Positions 33,748 to 42,916 of a stretch of DNA of 64,000 bases are shown here, one piece after another. The DNA comes from Paenibacillus lentus (GTDB taxonomy: Bacteria; Bacillota; Bacilli; Paenibacillales; Paenibacillaceae). The position numbers and the translations under genes are program-made. Below the pieces are notes generated by a model. It did not search any database. It was not told the DNA's origin and saw only the letters and a list, made by a program, of their open reading frames with translations. Position 1 is the stretch's first letter, and each line of letters opens with the position of its first letter. The stretch lies in contig NZ_CP034248.1 in the NCBI RefSeq assembly GCF_003931855.1, positions 3,162,001 to 3,226,000 of the forward strand. The letters are read 5' to 3'.

Positions 33748-34374
33748 TTGAAGCTTTCTTTGTTATGGGGCCGGGAATTTCTTTCGAGCCGGTTTATATT
33801 ATGGGCTTTATTTATAAGTAATCTATTAGGAACGATATACGGGTACATATGGTATGGTGCGCAGCTTTGGGATACATGGGCCAACTATCCGCGTTGGCTT
33901 ATTCCTTTTGTTCCGGATAGTCCGACGGCAAGTCTGTTTTTTACGCTAGCACTGCTTTTTCTAATGTTCCCCAATTCTTTATCAAAGTATCATAGAATTC
34001 GGACACTAATTGAAGCGTTAGCAGTCGTGACGAGCGTCAAATATGGCGTCTGGGCTGTAAGCATCATATTCGCCGGGGCTTATCAAGGCGATGTGCTTGT
34101 ATGGCAGGATTGGATGCTGGTCGTTTCTCATCTGGCGATGGCCGTGGAAGCGTTATTGTTCGTACGACTATTTGCATATGGGTCGATCATGCTGCTTCTC
34201 GCCGGTACTTGGACGTTCCTTAATGATTTCATGGATTACTCATTTGGTGTATATCCTTGGCTGCCGCAGGTGCTTTGGGATGATGTCGGAACCGTCATGG
34301 TCTTTACCGTGGCCTTAACGGGAATCAGTATAGCTGCTGGATGGATTGCGATGAGAGCCGCAAAAAGAATATAA
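33748..34374 (+). CDS. ypjA: YpjA-like membrane protein (DUF1405)
   Basis: A 208-residue membrane protein with six or so helices. LGTIYGYIWYGAQL and the segment FVPDSPTASLFFTLALLFL match the YpjA/DUF1405 family, which follows qcrC in Bacillus as well. No activity is known; the link to the Qcr genes suggests a membrane or respiratory role. It starts with TTG, with AAGGAG seven bases upstream. Confidence 0.88.
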   Translation: MKLSLLWGREFLSSRFILWALFISNLLGTIYGYIWYGAQLWDTWANYPRWLIPFVPDSPTASLFFTLALLFLMFPNSLSKYHRIRTLIEALAVVTSVKYGVWAVSIIFAGAYQGDVLVWQDWMLVVSHLAMAVEALLFVRLFAYGSIMLLLAGTWTFLNDFMDYSFGVYPWLPQVLWDDVGTVMVFTVALTGISIAAGWIAMRAAKRI

Positions 34375-34423
34375 CCCGGTTCTAAGGCGGGACAGCTTGC
34401 CATACCATGATTGGTAAGGGGGG

Positions 34424-35323
34424 ATGTCCGTGAATGGGGATAATAATAGACGGGTACTGCTGGTGCTGTTGACAGTGCTGTTATTTATAGGCTGGACTGT
34501 ACAACTCCCGGGTATGGCCGATGCTATGGGAACGGATTCTACGGTGCTTGCTGAAAAGCGGGATGAGAGATTGAGGAGCCTTGAAGCGGCGACTGAGCGC
34601 TTATACCATGCCATGCAGCAGGTGAATACGTCTACAGTTCATCAGGAAATGGATCAATTAATTCGGGCGTTGGAGGGGCTCTCTTTTAAAGGCTTGACAT
34701 CGGTAGACGGGATTCATGCTTTGGCTGAGTGTATTATGGACACACGCGAGTCTATAAATCAGGTAAAGCTGTCCCCGGAAGCGTGGATGGAGACTTCTGC
34801 AAGATTAAGATTGGCTGTAAACAGCTTGACGCATAAACAAAATGCCTTATGGCGGCAATACTATAAAGTGATGTTCAGCAACTTGCAGGATATGGGAAAA
34901 GCGCGTTCTGGCGGTAACCGAACGGAATTTAAGGAGGCGCTGCAATCTCTGCAAGCGAACTATGAGTTGATCAGACCAGCAGCAATCATTCAGAGAGAAC
35001 CTTCGGATGTTCGTAAATTCGATTCATGGCTATCGTATATCGTGAGGCTTGGCAATGAAGCTACCTGGGATGAAGGGGCGCTGAAGGAGGCGATCAGCCA
35101 AGGGGCTCCGCTGCTGCAGGAATTGTTCGAGCGCAGGGGGAATGAGCCGGTGTTTCTCCCCCTGATCGGCTCAAGAAGCCCCTGGTATTGGAGCGCCCTG
35201 ATCGGCGGCTGGATAATGCTCGCTCTGACGTATACAGGAATGCGTAAATATCAAGCGGAGCAAGCCGTTTCTTCTGTACGCAGACCTAAGGGAAATGACG
35301 GTTTGTTTAATAAAAGAGAATAA
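34424..35323 (+). CDS. ypjB: YpjB-like sporulation protein
   Basis: A 299-residue protein with an N-terminal signal/anchor (residues 10-32), a long helical outer part and a C-terminal membrane segment (about 257-277, YWSALIGGWIMLALTYTG) plus a basic tail. It matches YpjB in position and layout. YpjB is expressed during sporulation in Bacillus, but its role is unclear. Its start follows GGGGGGA. It ends at a convergent hairpin facing ypjC. Confidence 0.82.
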   Translation: MSVNGDNNRRVLLVLLTVLLFIGWTVQLPGMADAMGTDSTVLAEKRDERLRSLEAATERLYHAMQQVNTSTVHQEMDQLIRALEGLSFKGLTSVDGIHALAECIMDTRESINQVKLSPEAWMETSARLRLAVNSLTHKQNALWRQYYKVMFSNLQDMGKARSGGNRTEFKEALQSLQANYELIRPAAIIQREPSDVRKFDSWLSYIVRLGNEATWDEGALKEAISQGAPLLQELFERRGNEPVFLPLIGSRSPWYWSALIGGWIMLALTYTGMRKYQAEQAVSSVRRPKGNDGLFNKRE

Positions 35324-35350
35324 AACTGAAAATAAGCATTACTCTTCGTT

Positions 35351-35379
35351 TAGCCCTGCTGTGTAACTCAGCAGGGCTA
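35351..35379. terminator. Convergent hairpin between ypjB and ypjC
   Basis: TAGCCCTGCTG (35351-35361) and CAGCAGGGCTA (35369-35379) form a perfect 11-bp stem between the ends of two facing genes. T runs are short on both sides, so efficiency is uncertain. Confidence 0.7.
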
Positions 35380-36246
35380 GTCCTCTTTAAAACCCTCTCC
35401 GTGCACGTCATGCACATCATTAATGATGATGAATGCTCTAGGGTCTACGGATTTGGCGATAGCCCGTAGACGCCTCATCTCCTGTCTAGAAACGACGCAA
35501 TAAACCATATGTTTCGCTTGTTTAGAATATGCGCCGACGGCCGGGATTAGGGTGACACCTCGATCCATTTCTTTCGTAATGATATCGGCGATCTCCGGGG
35601 CAGAGTCACTAATAATCGTGAATGCTCTGGCCGAATAAGCGCCTTCCTGAATGAAATCGATGACCTTAGAGGCGATGAAGACAGCAACCAGCGTATACAA
35701 AATATTCTCCTCCCGAATATAGAAGAGAGAAAGACCGATAATGATAACGTCCAGGCTTAAGATGACTTGTCCCATACTCCAGCCATATTTTCGGCCGAGG
35801 ATTCTGGCGATGATGTCGGAGCCTCCGGTCGTACCGCCAAACCGGAACACGAGACCAAGACCCGCTCCGAGCGTAACGCCCGCGTAGAGAGAGGCGAGGA
35901 TATAATCATGCTGGGTCGTAAACGGATTGATCCAGCCGGTGCGAATCATTTTTTCGAATAACCATAGAAAAAAAGACAGAGAAGCGATGCCTATGCCGGT
36001 GTAAACAATCGAACGTCCCCCAAGGGTTTTCCAACCTAACAGAAAAAGAGGGATGTTTAGGATGAGGTTGGAGATAGAGGGGGATATCCCGAACGCATAA
36101 TTCAGCAGGATGGTTATCCCCGTAACCCCGCCTTCCATCAATTGATTGGGAATTATGAAATAAAGCAGCCCAAAGGCGTAGATCGCTGTTCCCAGCATGA
36201 TGGGAAGTAACGTGCGCAAATAACTTGTAAGTTTGATTGTTCTCAT
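35377..36246 (-). CDS. ypjC: YitT-family membrane protein
   Basis: A 289-residue protein with five N-terminal membrane helices and a C-terminal soluble DUF2179-type domain (AFTIISDSAPEIADIITKEMDRGVT). The FRFGGTTGGSDIIARIL loop is the family signature. Paralogues are abundant in Bacillales; transport is suspected but not shown. On the - strand the ATG at 36246 is preceded by GGAGAGGG. It is the only clear gene on this strand in the window, as ypjC is an insertion in the otherwise co-directional set. Confidence 0.9.
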   Translation of the reverse strand: MRTIKLTSYLRTLLPIMLGTAIYAFGLLYFIIPNQLMEGGVTGITILLNYAFGISPSISNLILNIPLFLLGWKTLGGRSIVYTGIGIASLSFFLWLFEKMIRTGWINPFTTQHDYILASLYAGVTLGAGLGLVFRFGGTTGGSDIIARILGRKYGWSMGQVILSLDVIIIGLSLFYIREENILYTLVAVFIASKVIDFIQEGAYSARAFTIISDSAPEIADIITKEMDRGVTLIPAVGAYSKQAKHMVYCVVSRQEMRRLRAIAKSVDPRAFIIINDVHDVHGEGFKED

Positions 36247-36371
36247 CAAGATCCCTCTCCTGTTAGAAATAAAGTACTGTATTTTCTTATTTTCACCTTA
36301 TGTAGAGTAGAAGTTAACTCCTATAGTATACCTTTTTACACAGGGATTAAAAAATGATTTGTTTTCAAAAC

Positions 36372-36410
36372 GTCTTTACGATAACATAGGGTTAAAACCT
36401 GAGTAAAGAC
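36372..36410 (+). promoter_or_regulatory. Inverted repeat just before the mazG ribosome site
   Basis: GTCTTTAC (36372-36379) and GTAAAGAC (36403-36410) are a perfect 8-base pair of arms; inside, AGG and CCT add three pairs. The ribosome site GGGGGAGG begins at the next base. It could be an RNA hairpin tuning translation or an operator. Confidence 0.4.
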
Positions 36411-36426
36411 GGGGGAGGCCTAGGCA

Positions 36427-36759
36427 TTGCAAGAGAAAACACTGTCACAAATGCAGCGCGAAGTGGACGAATACATATCACAGTTTAAGGAAGGCTACTT
36501 CAGTCCGCTCAGTATGCTTGCCCGAATGAGTGAAGAAGTTGGTGAACTGGCTCGGGAAGTTAACCACCGATACGGTGAAAAGCCGAAGAAACCGGATGAA
36601 GCAGACAATTCGATTGAATTGGAGCTTGGAGATATATTATTTATTACAATGTGTTTTGCTAATTCGCTAGGCATCGACCTGACAGAAGCTCATAATAAGG
36701 TGATGCATAAATTTAATACCCGCGATGCAGATCGCTGGACCAAAAAGGACACCGATTAG
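36427..36759 (+). CDS. ypjD: MazG-like nucleotide pyrophosphohydrolase (YpjD)
   Basis: A 110-residue all-helical NTP pyrophosphohydrolase of the short MazG type. The metal-binding E-x2-E motif is in MSEEVGELAREVNHRYGEKPKK and the second E-x3-D in IELELGDILF. It probably hydrolyses unusual or damaged nucleotides. It starts with TTG after GGGGGAGGCC. The sequence is close to Bacillus YpjD, which also lies before dapB. Confidence 0.93.
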   Translation: MQEKTLSQMQREVDEYISQFKEGYFSPLSMLARMSEEVGELAREVNHRYGEKPKKPDEADNSIELELGDILFITMCFANSLGIDLTEAHNKVMHKFNTRDADRWTKKDTD

Positions 36760-36814
36760 CCTGACTTTTCATATGCTGTAGTAATGACAGCCCATAATCG
36801 TGGGGGGACAGCAT

Positions 36815-37348
36815 ATGCAGGTGGAACAATATTTGAAGAAAGCCTATCGCAGCATCTTTGATAATGATTTTGAAGGAGCGATTCACTGGTTCGAGCAGGC
36901 GCTTTCTGAGGGCCCAGACAATGCGGACATTCATTATCGCCTATCTATTACTTGTGCACGCAGTGATCGATTGGAGAAGGCGATTCATCATGCGCGTTTG
37001 GCTGCGACATTAGAGCCCGCCCATTTGGAATATAAATCACATTATGATCGGTTGCAATCCAAAGAGTTGACGGTTTTGGCGAAAAAGCAGCTAGAGCAAG
37101 CCAATGCCCGTCATAAGGGCCTGGTTAAATCTGCGGTTACTCTGCTTGAGCGGGCGGTTCATCTAGATCCGCTGTCCGTGATCGCTATGCTGTGGCTTGC
37201 GATAGCTTACGGCGAATTGCAGCAGTACTCATTGGCTTTGCGGGCGGTTCAGGAAGCTGCACAGCTTCCTCAGGACGAGGCCATCACAAAGCAGCTTCAA
37301 AAATTAGAACAGCGATTTAAATCCGAGATCAATCAATCATCATCCTAG
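36815..37348 (+). CDS. TPR-repeat protein
   Basis: A 177-residue protein with tetratricopeptide helices: DNDFEGAIHWFEQALSEGP, RLEKAIHHARLAATLEP and SAVTLLERAVHLDPLSVIAML are clear repeats at about 34-residue intervals. Such proteins bind partner proteins. The partner cannot be inferred. ATG 36815 follows GGGGGG; GTG 36800 overlaps that site. It lies between mazG and dapB and seems specific to this lineage. Confidence 0.85.
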   Translation: MQVEQYLKKAYRSIFDNDFEGAIHWFEQALSEGPDNADIHYRLSITCARSDRLEKAIHHARLAATLEPAHLEYKSHYDRLQSKELTVLAKKQLEQANARHKGLVKSAVTLLERAVHLDPLSVIAMLWLAIAYGELQQYSLALRAVQEAAQLPQDEAITKQLQKLEQRFKSEINQSSS

Positions 37349-37369
37349 GAAATGTGAGGTAATCATGAA

Positions 37370-38173
37370 ATGACTGAACAAATAAGAGTAGCTGTTGCTG
37401 GAGCAGGCGGCAGAATGGGTAAAGAAGTAGTAAAGATGGTATTGGAGGATCCCGATTTTCGTCTCGTAGCCGCCGTGAACTTATCGGATGAAGGATTAGA
37501 CGCGGGGACACTGGTAGGACTTCCTGCTTGCGGCGTGACGCTAAGCAAAGATTTGGAGCTTGCTTTAGTAGAAGGCAAGCCCCAGGTCCTGGTTGATTTC
37601 ACTACGCCGCAATCGGCGTATTCCAATACAATGATTGCGATCAAGCATGGGGTCCGTCCGGTGATCGGGACGACGGGGTTCACCCCGGAGCAAATCGAGG
37701 ATTTGGACAAGCAGTGTCAAGAACGGGGCATCGGCGGGTTGATTGCTCCAAACTTCTCCATTGGAGCCATTTTGATGATGAAATTTGCAGCGCAGGCTGC
37801 AAAATATTTTCCTCACCTCGAAATTATTGAATACCACGGAGATCAGAAGCTTGACGCTCCTTCTGGAACTGCGATTAAGACGGCGGAGTTAATCGCTATG
37901 AACCGCGAGGAATTGCGTCAAGGTAATCCGGATGAAGAAGAGACGATTGATGGAGCGAGAGGAGGCTATTATAACGGCTTCCGTATCCACAGCGTCCGTC
38001 TGCCGGGGGTGTTTGCTCAGCAGGAAGTCATCTTCGGCGGGTTTGGCCAGACCTTGAAAATTCGTCATGATTCATATGAACGTGCAGGCTATATGCCAGG
38101 AGTCAACCTGGCGATTAAGAAAGTTCTTGAATATAAAGGCTTGATCTATGGTTTCGAACATTTTGTGGATTGA
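37370..38173 (+). CDS. dapB: 4-Hydroxy-tetrahydrodipicolinate reductase
   Basis: A 267-residue DapB, second committed enzyme of lysine and meso-diaminopimelate synthesis; its product also feeds dipicolinate in spores. The nucleotide motif VAGAGGRMGKEV is at residues 9-20 and the catalytic/substrate segment EYHGDQKLDAPSGTA is near residue 157; VDFTTPQ and PNFSIG are conserved. ATG 37370 is used because the ATG at 37364 meets a stop at once. Confidence 0.97.
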   Translation: MTEQIRVAVAGAGGRMGKEVVKMVLEDPDFRLVAAVNLSDEGLDAGTLVGLPACGVTLSKDLELALVEGKPQVLVDFTTPQSAYSNTMIAIKHGVRPVIGTTGFTPEQIEDLDKQCQERGIGGLIAPNFSIGAILMMKFAAQAAKYFPHLEIIEYHGDQKLDAPSGTAIKTAELIAMNREELRQGNPDEEETIDGARGGYYNGFRIHSVRLPGVFAQQEVIFGGFGQTLKIRHDSYERAGYMPGVNLAIKKVLEYKGLIYGFEHFVD

Positions 38174-38206
38174 GATGATCCGCTGCTCAAAAAGGAGATA
38201 ACGCAC

Positions 38207-38626
38207 ATGATGAATATCGCATTTATTGCTCATGATCGTAAAAAAGAAGATATCGTTAACCTGGCTATCGCCTATGAACATGTGTTTAAGGATAAAAAAC
38301 TTTACTCTACGGGAACGACAGGTGCTCGGATTATGGAAAGCACGAATTTGAAGATTCACCGTTTTCTGTCTGGCCCACTGGGTGGTGACCAGCAAATCGG
38401 CTCGCTGATCGCTCAAAATGAAATGGATCTCGTGATTTTTCTGCGCGACCCGCTGATGGCTCAGCCGCATGAGCCGGATATTACAGCGTTGCTCCGTCTT
38501 TGCGACGTGCATGGAGTTCCGGTGGCTACGAATATGGCGACAGCTGAAATCTTGATTCGAGCCCTCGACCGGGGCGACTTTGCATGGCGTGAACTAGTAG
38601 AGCAGAACAAGCCGGGGTTAGCCTAA
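38207..38626 (+). CDS. mgsA: Methylglyoxal synthase
   Basis: A 139-residue MgsA that turns dihydroxyacetone phosphate into methylglyoxal and phosphate, an overflow branch of glycolysis. IAHDRKKED near the start, the phosphate-binding [19 protein letters not shown] with an active Asp, and FLRDPL followed by HEPDI are all intact. ATG 38207 or the next codon 38210 follows AAGGAG. Its stop overlaps the bshB1 start, linking it to bacillithiol synthesis, a thiol that detoxifies methylglyoxal. Confidence 0.97.
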   Translation: MMNIAFIAHDRKKEDIVNLAIAYEHVFKDKKLYSTGTTGARIMESTNLKIHRFLSGPLGGDQQIGSLIAQNEMDLVIFLRDPLMAQPHEPDITALLRLCDVHGVPVATNMATAEILIRALDRGDFAWRELVEQNKPGLA

Positions 38627-39339
38627 TGAGCATTAAGCTGGATATACTGGTCATTGGCGCCCATGCAGATGACGCGGAGATTGGGATGTCCGGAACGATC
38701 GCTAAGCAGGTAGCGGCAGGGCATAAGGTTGGAATTATGGATTTAACGGAAGCGGAGCTATCATCGAACGGCAATGTTCAGCTGCGGCAAGAGGAAGCTG
38801 CTGCTGCTTCGCTGGTGCTAGGACTGGCGCATCGAAGCAATCTGGGACTACCGGATCGTTCACTGCATGCCTCGCCTGAAAATATTGCTGTTGTTACCAA
38901 GGCCATTAGGCAATTGTCGCCGGACATTGTGTTTGCTCCCTATTGGGAGGATCGCCATCCGGATCATGTCGCAGCGAGCAAGCTAGTGGAAGAAGCCGTC
39001 TTTAATGCTAAGCTGCGCCGGTATATGCCGGAAATCCCGGCAATTTCGGCACCTGATTTATATTACTACTTCATCAACGATTGGAGAACTCCTGATCTGC
39101 TTGTTGATGTGACCGCGTACTATTCGCTAAAAGAACAGGCCTTAGAATGCTACCGTTCTCAATTTGGACAGGCCGTTCCTGGAGAGGACGTGGCTCTAAC
39201 GCCCTTGAACCAAGGTTATGTGGAGCGAGTCAAAGCAAGGGATGCCTTGTTAGGGCAGCGGAAGCTAATTCCCTATGCCGAAGGCTTTGCAGTCAAGTCA
39301 CCGTATTTAATAGAACTATTCGGATCCAGCAGCACATAA
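38626..39339 (+). CDS. bshB1: Bacillithiol biosynthesis deacetylase
   Basis: A 237-residue LmbE-family zinc deacetylase that removes acetyl from N-acetylglucosaminyl-malate in bacillithiol synthesis. The metal-site motif HADDAEIGMSG is at residues 12-22 and a later HPDHVAASKL holds the third ligand. It begins at the last base of mgsA (TAATG). Same order as in Bacillus subtilis. Confidence 0.95.
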   Translation: MSIKLDILVIGAHADDAEIGMSGTIAKQVAAGHKVGIMDLTEAELSSNGNVQLRQEEAAAASLVLGLAHRSNLGLPDRSLHASPENIAVVTKAIRQLSPDIVFAPYWEDRHPDHVAASKLVEEAVFNAKLRRYMPEIPAISAPDLYYYFINDWRTPDLLVDVTAYYSLKEQALECYRSQFGQAVPGEDVALTPLNQGYVERVKARDALLGQRKLIPYAEGFAVKSPYLIELFGSSST

Positions 39340-39384
39340 GTTCAAAGAGTAAGGTACAAGAAAATGAAGGAGGTCCCTGAGTAT

Positions 39385-40545
39385 ATGGACCCATTTCTAA
39401 AAATCGGCATAACCTGTTACCCGACGCTTGGCGGTTCCGGGGTTGTGGCAACCGAACTTGGCAAGCTGTTGGCAGAAAAAGGACATGAAGTTCACTTTAT
39501 TTCCCACAGTGTTCCTTTTCGCTTAGGAAGTTATCACAAGAACATTTTTTATCACGAAGTGGAAGTTAGTGATTATTATGTATTCCGGTATCCCCCTTAT
39601 GATTTGTCCCTCGCTACCAAGATGGCACAGGTTGCGAAGCAGCAGAACTTGGATATTTTACATGTGCATTATGCGGTTCCTCATGCGGTTTGCGCTTTAT
39701 TGGCCAAACAGATGGTGGGAGATAAGCTCAAAATAGTCACCACTCTGCATGGTACGGATATTACCGTGCTTGCGCAGGATGAATCCTTGAAGGATTTAAT
39801 CAGGCTCGCTATTAATGAGAGTGATGCTGTGACCTCGGTCTCCCGCGACCTTATGAAAGAGACGTGCGAAGTGCTCGACATTACGAGAGAGATAGAACTC
39901 ACTTATAATTTCGTGGATGAGCGTGTGTACTATCCCCGAGATACGAAAACATGCCGGAGCGAATTTGCCGCTCCCGATGAAAAGGTACTGATGCATATAT
40001 CTAACTTCCGTCCGGTCAAACGGGTCGGAGATGTAGTCGACGTGTTTCATATGGTGAATGCTGAAGTTCCTTCACAGCTGTTGTTTGTGGGAGAGGGGCC
40101 GGATCTGCCGAAGATTCAATGGAAGGTAAAAGAATTAGGAATTGCCGATCGCGTTCATTTTCTTGGTAAACAGGATGATATTGCCCATGTCATTTCGATG
40201 GCAGACGTTCTGCTGCTGCCTTCAGAGAAAGAGAGTTTTGGCCTCGTAGCACTTGAAGCGATGGCCTGCGGTATTCCGACTATCGGTTCGCTTGCCGGGG
40301 GAATTCCAGAGCTAGTCGCTCACGGTGAAACGGGTTTTCTCTCGCCGATTGGCGATACACGGCAAATGGCCGATGATACGCTCGCACTGTTTAGAGATGA
40401 GCAGCTTGCGAATAGGCTGCGAGAAGCTTGTTTGGCTAGAGCGACAGGCGAATTCAGCAGCGACCTTATAACGCTGAGGTATGAGAGTATCTACTACAAA
40501 GTGCTTGGACGCAAAATGCCCGTATTGAAGCCGTTGTGTGGATGA
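39385..40545 (+). CDS. bshA: N-acetyl-alpha-D-glucosaminyl L-malate synthase
   Basis: A 386-residue GT4-family glycosyltransferase that joins UDP-GlcNAc and L-malate, first step of bacillithiol synthesis. The N-terminal CYPTLGGSGVVATELG, the HLHGTDIT-like TTLHGTDITVL and the C-terminal EKESFGLVALEAMACGIPTI (split for length) are family hallmarks. ATG 39385 is placed ten bases after AGGAGGT; ATG 39364, which contains that site, would add seven residues. Confidence 0.94.
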   Translation: MDPFLKIGITCYPTLGGSGVVATELGKLLAEKGHEVHFISHSVPFRLGSYHKNIFYHEVEVSDYYVFRYPPYDLSLATKMAQVAKQQNLDILHVHYAVPHAVCALLAKQMVGDKLKIVTTLHGTDITVLAQDESLKDLIRLAINESDAVTSVSRDLMKETCEVLDITREIELTYNFVDERVYYPRDTKTCRSEFAAPDEKVLMHISNFRPVKRVGDVVDVFHMVNAEVPSQLLFVGEGPDLPKIQWKVKELGIADRVHFLGKQDDIAHVISMADVLLLPSEKESFGLVALEAMACGIPTIGSLAGGIPELVAHGETGFLSPIGDTRQMADDTLALFRDEQLANRLREACLARATGEFSSDLITLRYESIYYKVLGRKMPVLKPLCG

Positions 40546-40627
40546 GTTTACTGCCGAAGGCAAATCAGTGTATGTGCGAGATTGGTTAATAATGCAAGAG
40601 GGCTATACCCTCTGGAGGTTTTGTATC

Positions 40628-41923
40628 ATGTACGATTGGAAACAGGTAGACCCCCTGATGCAGCATCAGGGGGAAAAGGTGCTTAAAACATTGGTGAAAT
40701 CCGGTCACAGTGCCTATTTCGTTGGAGGCTGCGTGCGGGATGAGCTGATGGGCCGCCCGGTTCATGATATGGATATCGCGACTTCAGCCAAGCCTGAGTC
40801 GGTGATGGATTTATTTGAACGAACGATTCCAACCGGCTTGCAGCACGGTACGGTTACCGTAGTGATGGGCGATTATCCTTTTGAGGTTACAACTTTTCGG
40901 AAGGAATCCCATTATGAGGATCATCGGCATCCAGCAGCCGTCGAATTTGTAAGCGGTATTGTAGAAGACTTGCAGCGGCGCGACTTCACGATGAATGCGA
41001 TGGCTCGCAGTCTGGAGGGCGAACTGACCGATCCCTTTCAAGGATTGTCGGATATCCGAAAAGGAGTCATTCGCTGCGTCGGAAAGGCAGAGGAACGTTT
41101 TGATGAGGATGCGCTCCGCATGATGCGGGCGATTCGCTTTGCATCGGTGTTCGGTTACCGTCCTGTAAAGAGCCTGTGGCGCGCTTTGATAAATGGAAGG
41201 GATAAAATAACTTATGTGGCGATCGAACGCATTAGAGCGGAACTGGAGCGGCTCCTGCTGGGTGCTTATCCGCTCCGAGGGCTGGAGCTCCTACGACGCA
41301 GCCAACTGCTGCATCATGCGAAAGCTCCGTTTATAGAACCATGCAAGCTAACTCGGGAAGGTGCAAAGCGGCTTCAAGCGCTGGATTATATGCCGGCCGA
41401 GCCCCAAGAGCTTAGGTGGTCGATGCTGCTTCAAGGGCTAGCCATTGCAGCGGCTGAAGCGGAAGTAATCATGAAGGAATGGACGTTCTCGAATCAAGTT
41501 GCGATGACAACTTCTCAAATCATGAGGTTCGATGAGGCTTGGAACGAGATAAGGGCCTCCTTGGAACCGGGAGATACCGAGCAGCTTCGTCGCAGTTGGG
41601 TGGAGATTGAGCTGCAGTATGGACAGACCATCAGTCGATTATGGTTGGACCGACAAAGCCGCTGGCTGGCTTATCTTGGAGAGGAAGACCGGGCTGCACA
41701 GCTTCGTCTTCAGAAAGAAGAAATGCAGTGGCACCTGGCAGTACCTGTGCATGATTTGAAAGAGTTGGCCATTCGCGGCGGCGATGTACTGACTACGTTA
41801 GGTTTAAAGGGTGGGCCCTGGCTTGGCGAACTGATGAAGCGGCTATTGCTGCTTGTAGCTGTCGGCGATGTTCCGAACGAGAAGGAAGCGTTGCTTGAAT
41901 ATGTGAAAGCTGTGGTGAAGTGA
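40628..41923 (+). CDS. cca: CCA tRNA nucleotidyltransferase
   Basis: A 431-residue class II CCA-adding enzyme that builds or repairs the 3' CCA end of tRNAs. The nucleotidyltransferase core FVGGCVRDELMGRPVHDMD has the GG-x-VRD and D-x-D pattern (shown near residues 27-45), and RRDFTMNAMA with the later DALRMMRAIRFAS is conserved; the C-terminal half is helical. ATG 40628 has TGGAGGT at an ideal distance; the frame opens 90 bases earlier but without a ribosome site. It overlaps birA by 4 bases. Confidence 0.93.
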   Translation: MYDWKQVDPLMQHQGEKVLKTLVKSGHSAYFVGGCVRDELMGRPVHDMDIATSAKPESVMDLFERTIPTGLQHGTVTVVMGDYPFEVTTFRKESHYEDHRHPAAVEFVSGIVEDLQRRDFTMNAMARSLEGELTDPFQGLSDIRKGVIRCVGKAEERFDEDALRMMRAIRFASVFGYRPVKSLWRALINGRDKITYVAIERIRAELERLLLGAYPLRGLELLRRSQLLHHAKAPFIEPCKLTREGAKRLQALDYMPAEPQELRWSMLLQGLAIAAAEAEVIMKEWTFSNQVAMTTSQIMRFDEAWNEIRASLEPGDTEQLRRSWVEIELQYGQTISRLWLDRQSRWLAYLGEEDRAAQLRLQKEEMQWHLAVPVHDLKELAIRGGDVLTTLGLKGGPWLGELMKRLLLLVAVGDVPNEKEALLEYVKAVVK

Positions 41924-42909
41924 AAATGAGTCATAGTCGCTTGCTCGATCTGCTGTTATCGCAGCCGGGCCAGTATGTATCCGGTGAGGAGATTAGCCGG
42001 AAATTATCGATTAGCCGGACGGCGGTGTGGAAACAGATTAATAAGCTCCGTGAGGAAGGCTATGAATTTGATGCGGTCTCTCGGAAGGGGTACCGACTCA
42101 TTAGCAAGCCTGAGCGATTAGAATACAGCGGCTTGCTGCAGGCGATGAATACAAAGTCTTTTGGCCGAAAGTTGAAGCTGTTGGAGGTAACGACATCCAC
42201 GCAAGAGGAGGTTCGCCTGCTGGCGGAGCTAGGAGCTGCGGAGGGGACGCTTGTCATTGCCGAAGAACAGACGATTGGCAGAGGAAGACAAGGCCGGAGA
42301 TGGCACTCGCCTGCTGGTAAAGGGGTATGGATGAGCTTGTTGCTTCGTCCGCCGCTTCCTTTAACAAGAGCGCCGCAGCTTACTTTGTTAAGCGCGGTGG
42401 CGGTATGTCGTGCCATTCGAGCTGTAACGGGAGTAGAGGTGGGTATTAAATGGCCAAATGATCTTCTTGTTCATGGACGGAAAATATGCGGGATATTGTT
42501 AGAGTCGATTGGCGAGGATGAAATGATCCGCTATTGTATTGCGGGAGTTGGCATTGATGCGAATCTTGAACCTAGTGATTTGCCGCCTGAGCTACGGACC
42601 ATTGCGACTTCGCTACAGATCGAAAGCGGCCGAAAGGTTGATCGTGTCGTATTGATCGGTGCGGTTATTGCGGAGCTGGAGAAATTCTATGAGTTATATC
42701 TGGAAGAAGGATTTGCCCCGATAGGTCATTTATGGGAGGCGCTGTCGGTTACGACAGGCCAAGATATCACTGTAAAGACGGCTCAAGGAGAAGTGAGGGG
42801 TCGAGCGATGGGTCTGGATGAGAACGGAGGACTACTCGTTATGCAAGAAGATCACAGGCTAACCACAATTTTCTCTGGAGAAGTGCAAATTGACGGGTGT
42901 AATCCGTAA
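41920..42909 (+). CDS. birA: Biotin-protein ligase and biotin repressor
   Basis: A 329-residue bifunctional BirA. An N-terminal winged helix (residues 3-62: YVSGEEISRKLSISRTAVWKQI) binds biotin operators; the ligase domain has GRGRQGRRWHSPAGKG as biotinyl-AMP loop and KWPNDLLV as active Lys segment; a small SH3-like domain ends the protein. It attaches biotin to acetyl-CoA carboxylase and represses biotin genes. Start is GTG 41920, inside the cca end, or ATG 41926. Confidence 0.95.
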   Translation: MKMSHSRLLDLLLSQPGQYVSGEEISRKLSISRTAVWKQINKLREEGYEFDAVSRKGYRLISKPERLEYSGLLQAMNTKSFGRKLKLLEVTTSTQEEVRLLAELGAAEGTLVIAEEQTIGRGRQGRRWHSPAGKGVWMSLLLRPPLPLTRAPQLTLLSAVAVCRAIRAVTGVEVGIKWPNDLLVHGRKICGILLESIGEDEMIRYCIAGVGIDANLEPSDLPPELRTIATSLQIESGRKVDRVVLIGAVIAELEKFYELYLEEGFAPIGHLWEALSVTTGQDITVKTAQGEVRGRAMGLDENGGLLVMQEDHRLTTIFSGEVQIDGCNP

Positions 42910-42916
42910 AAAACTT

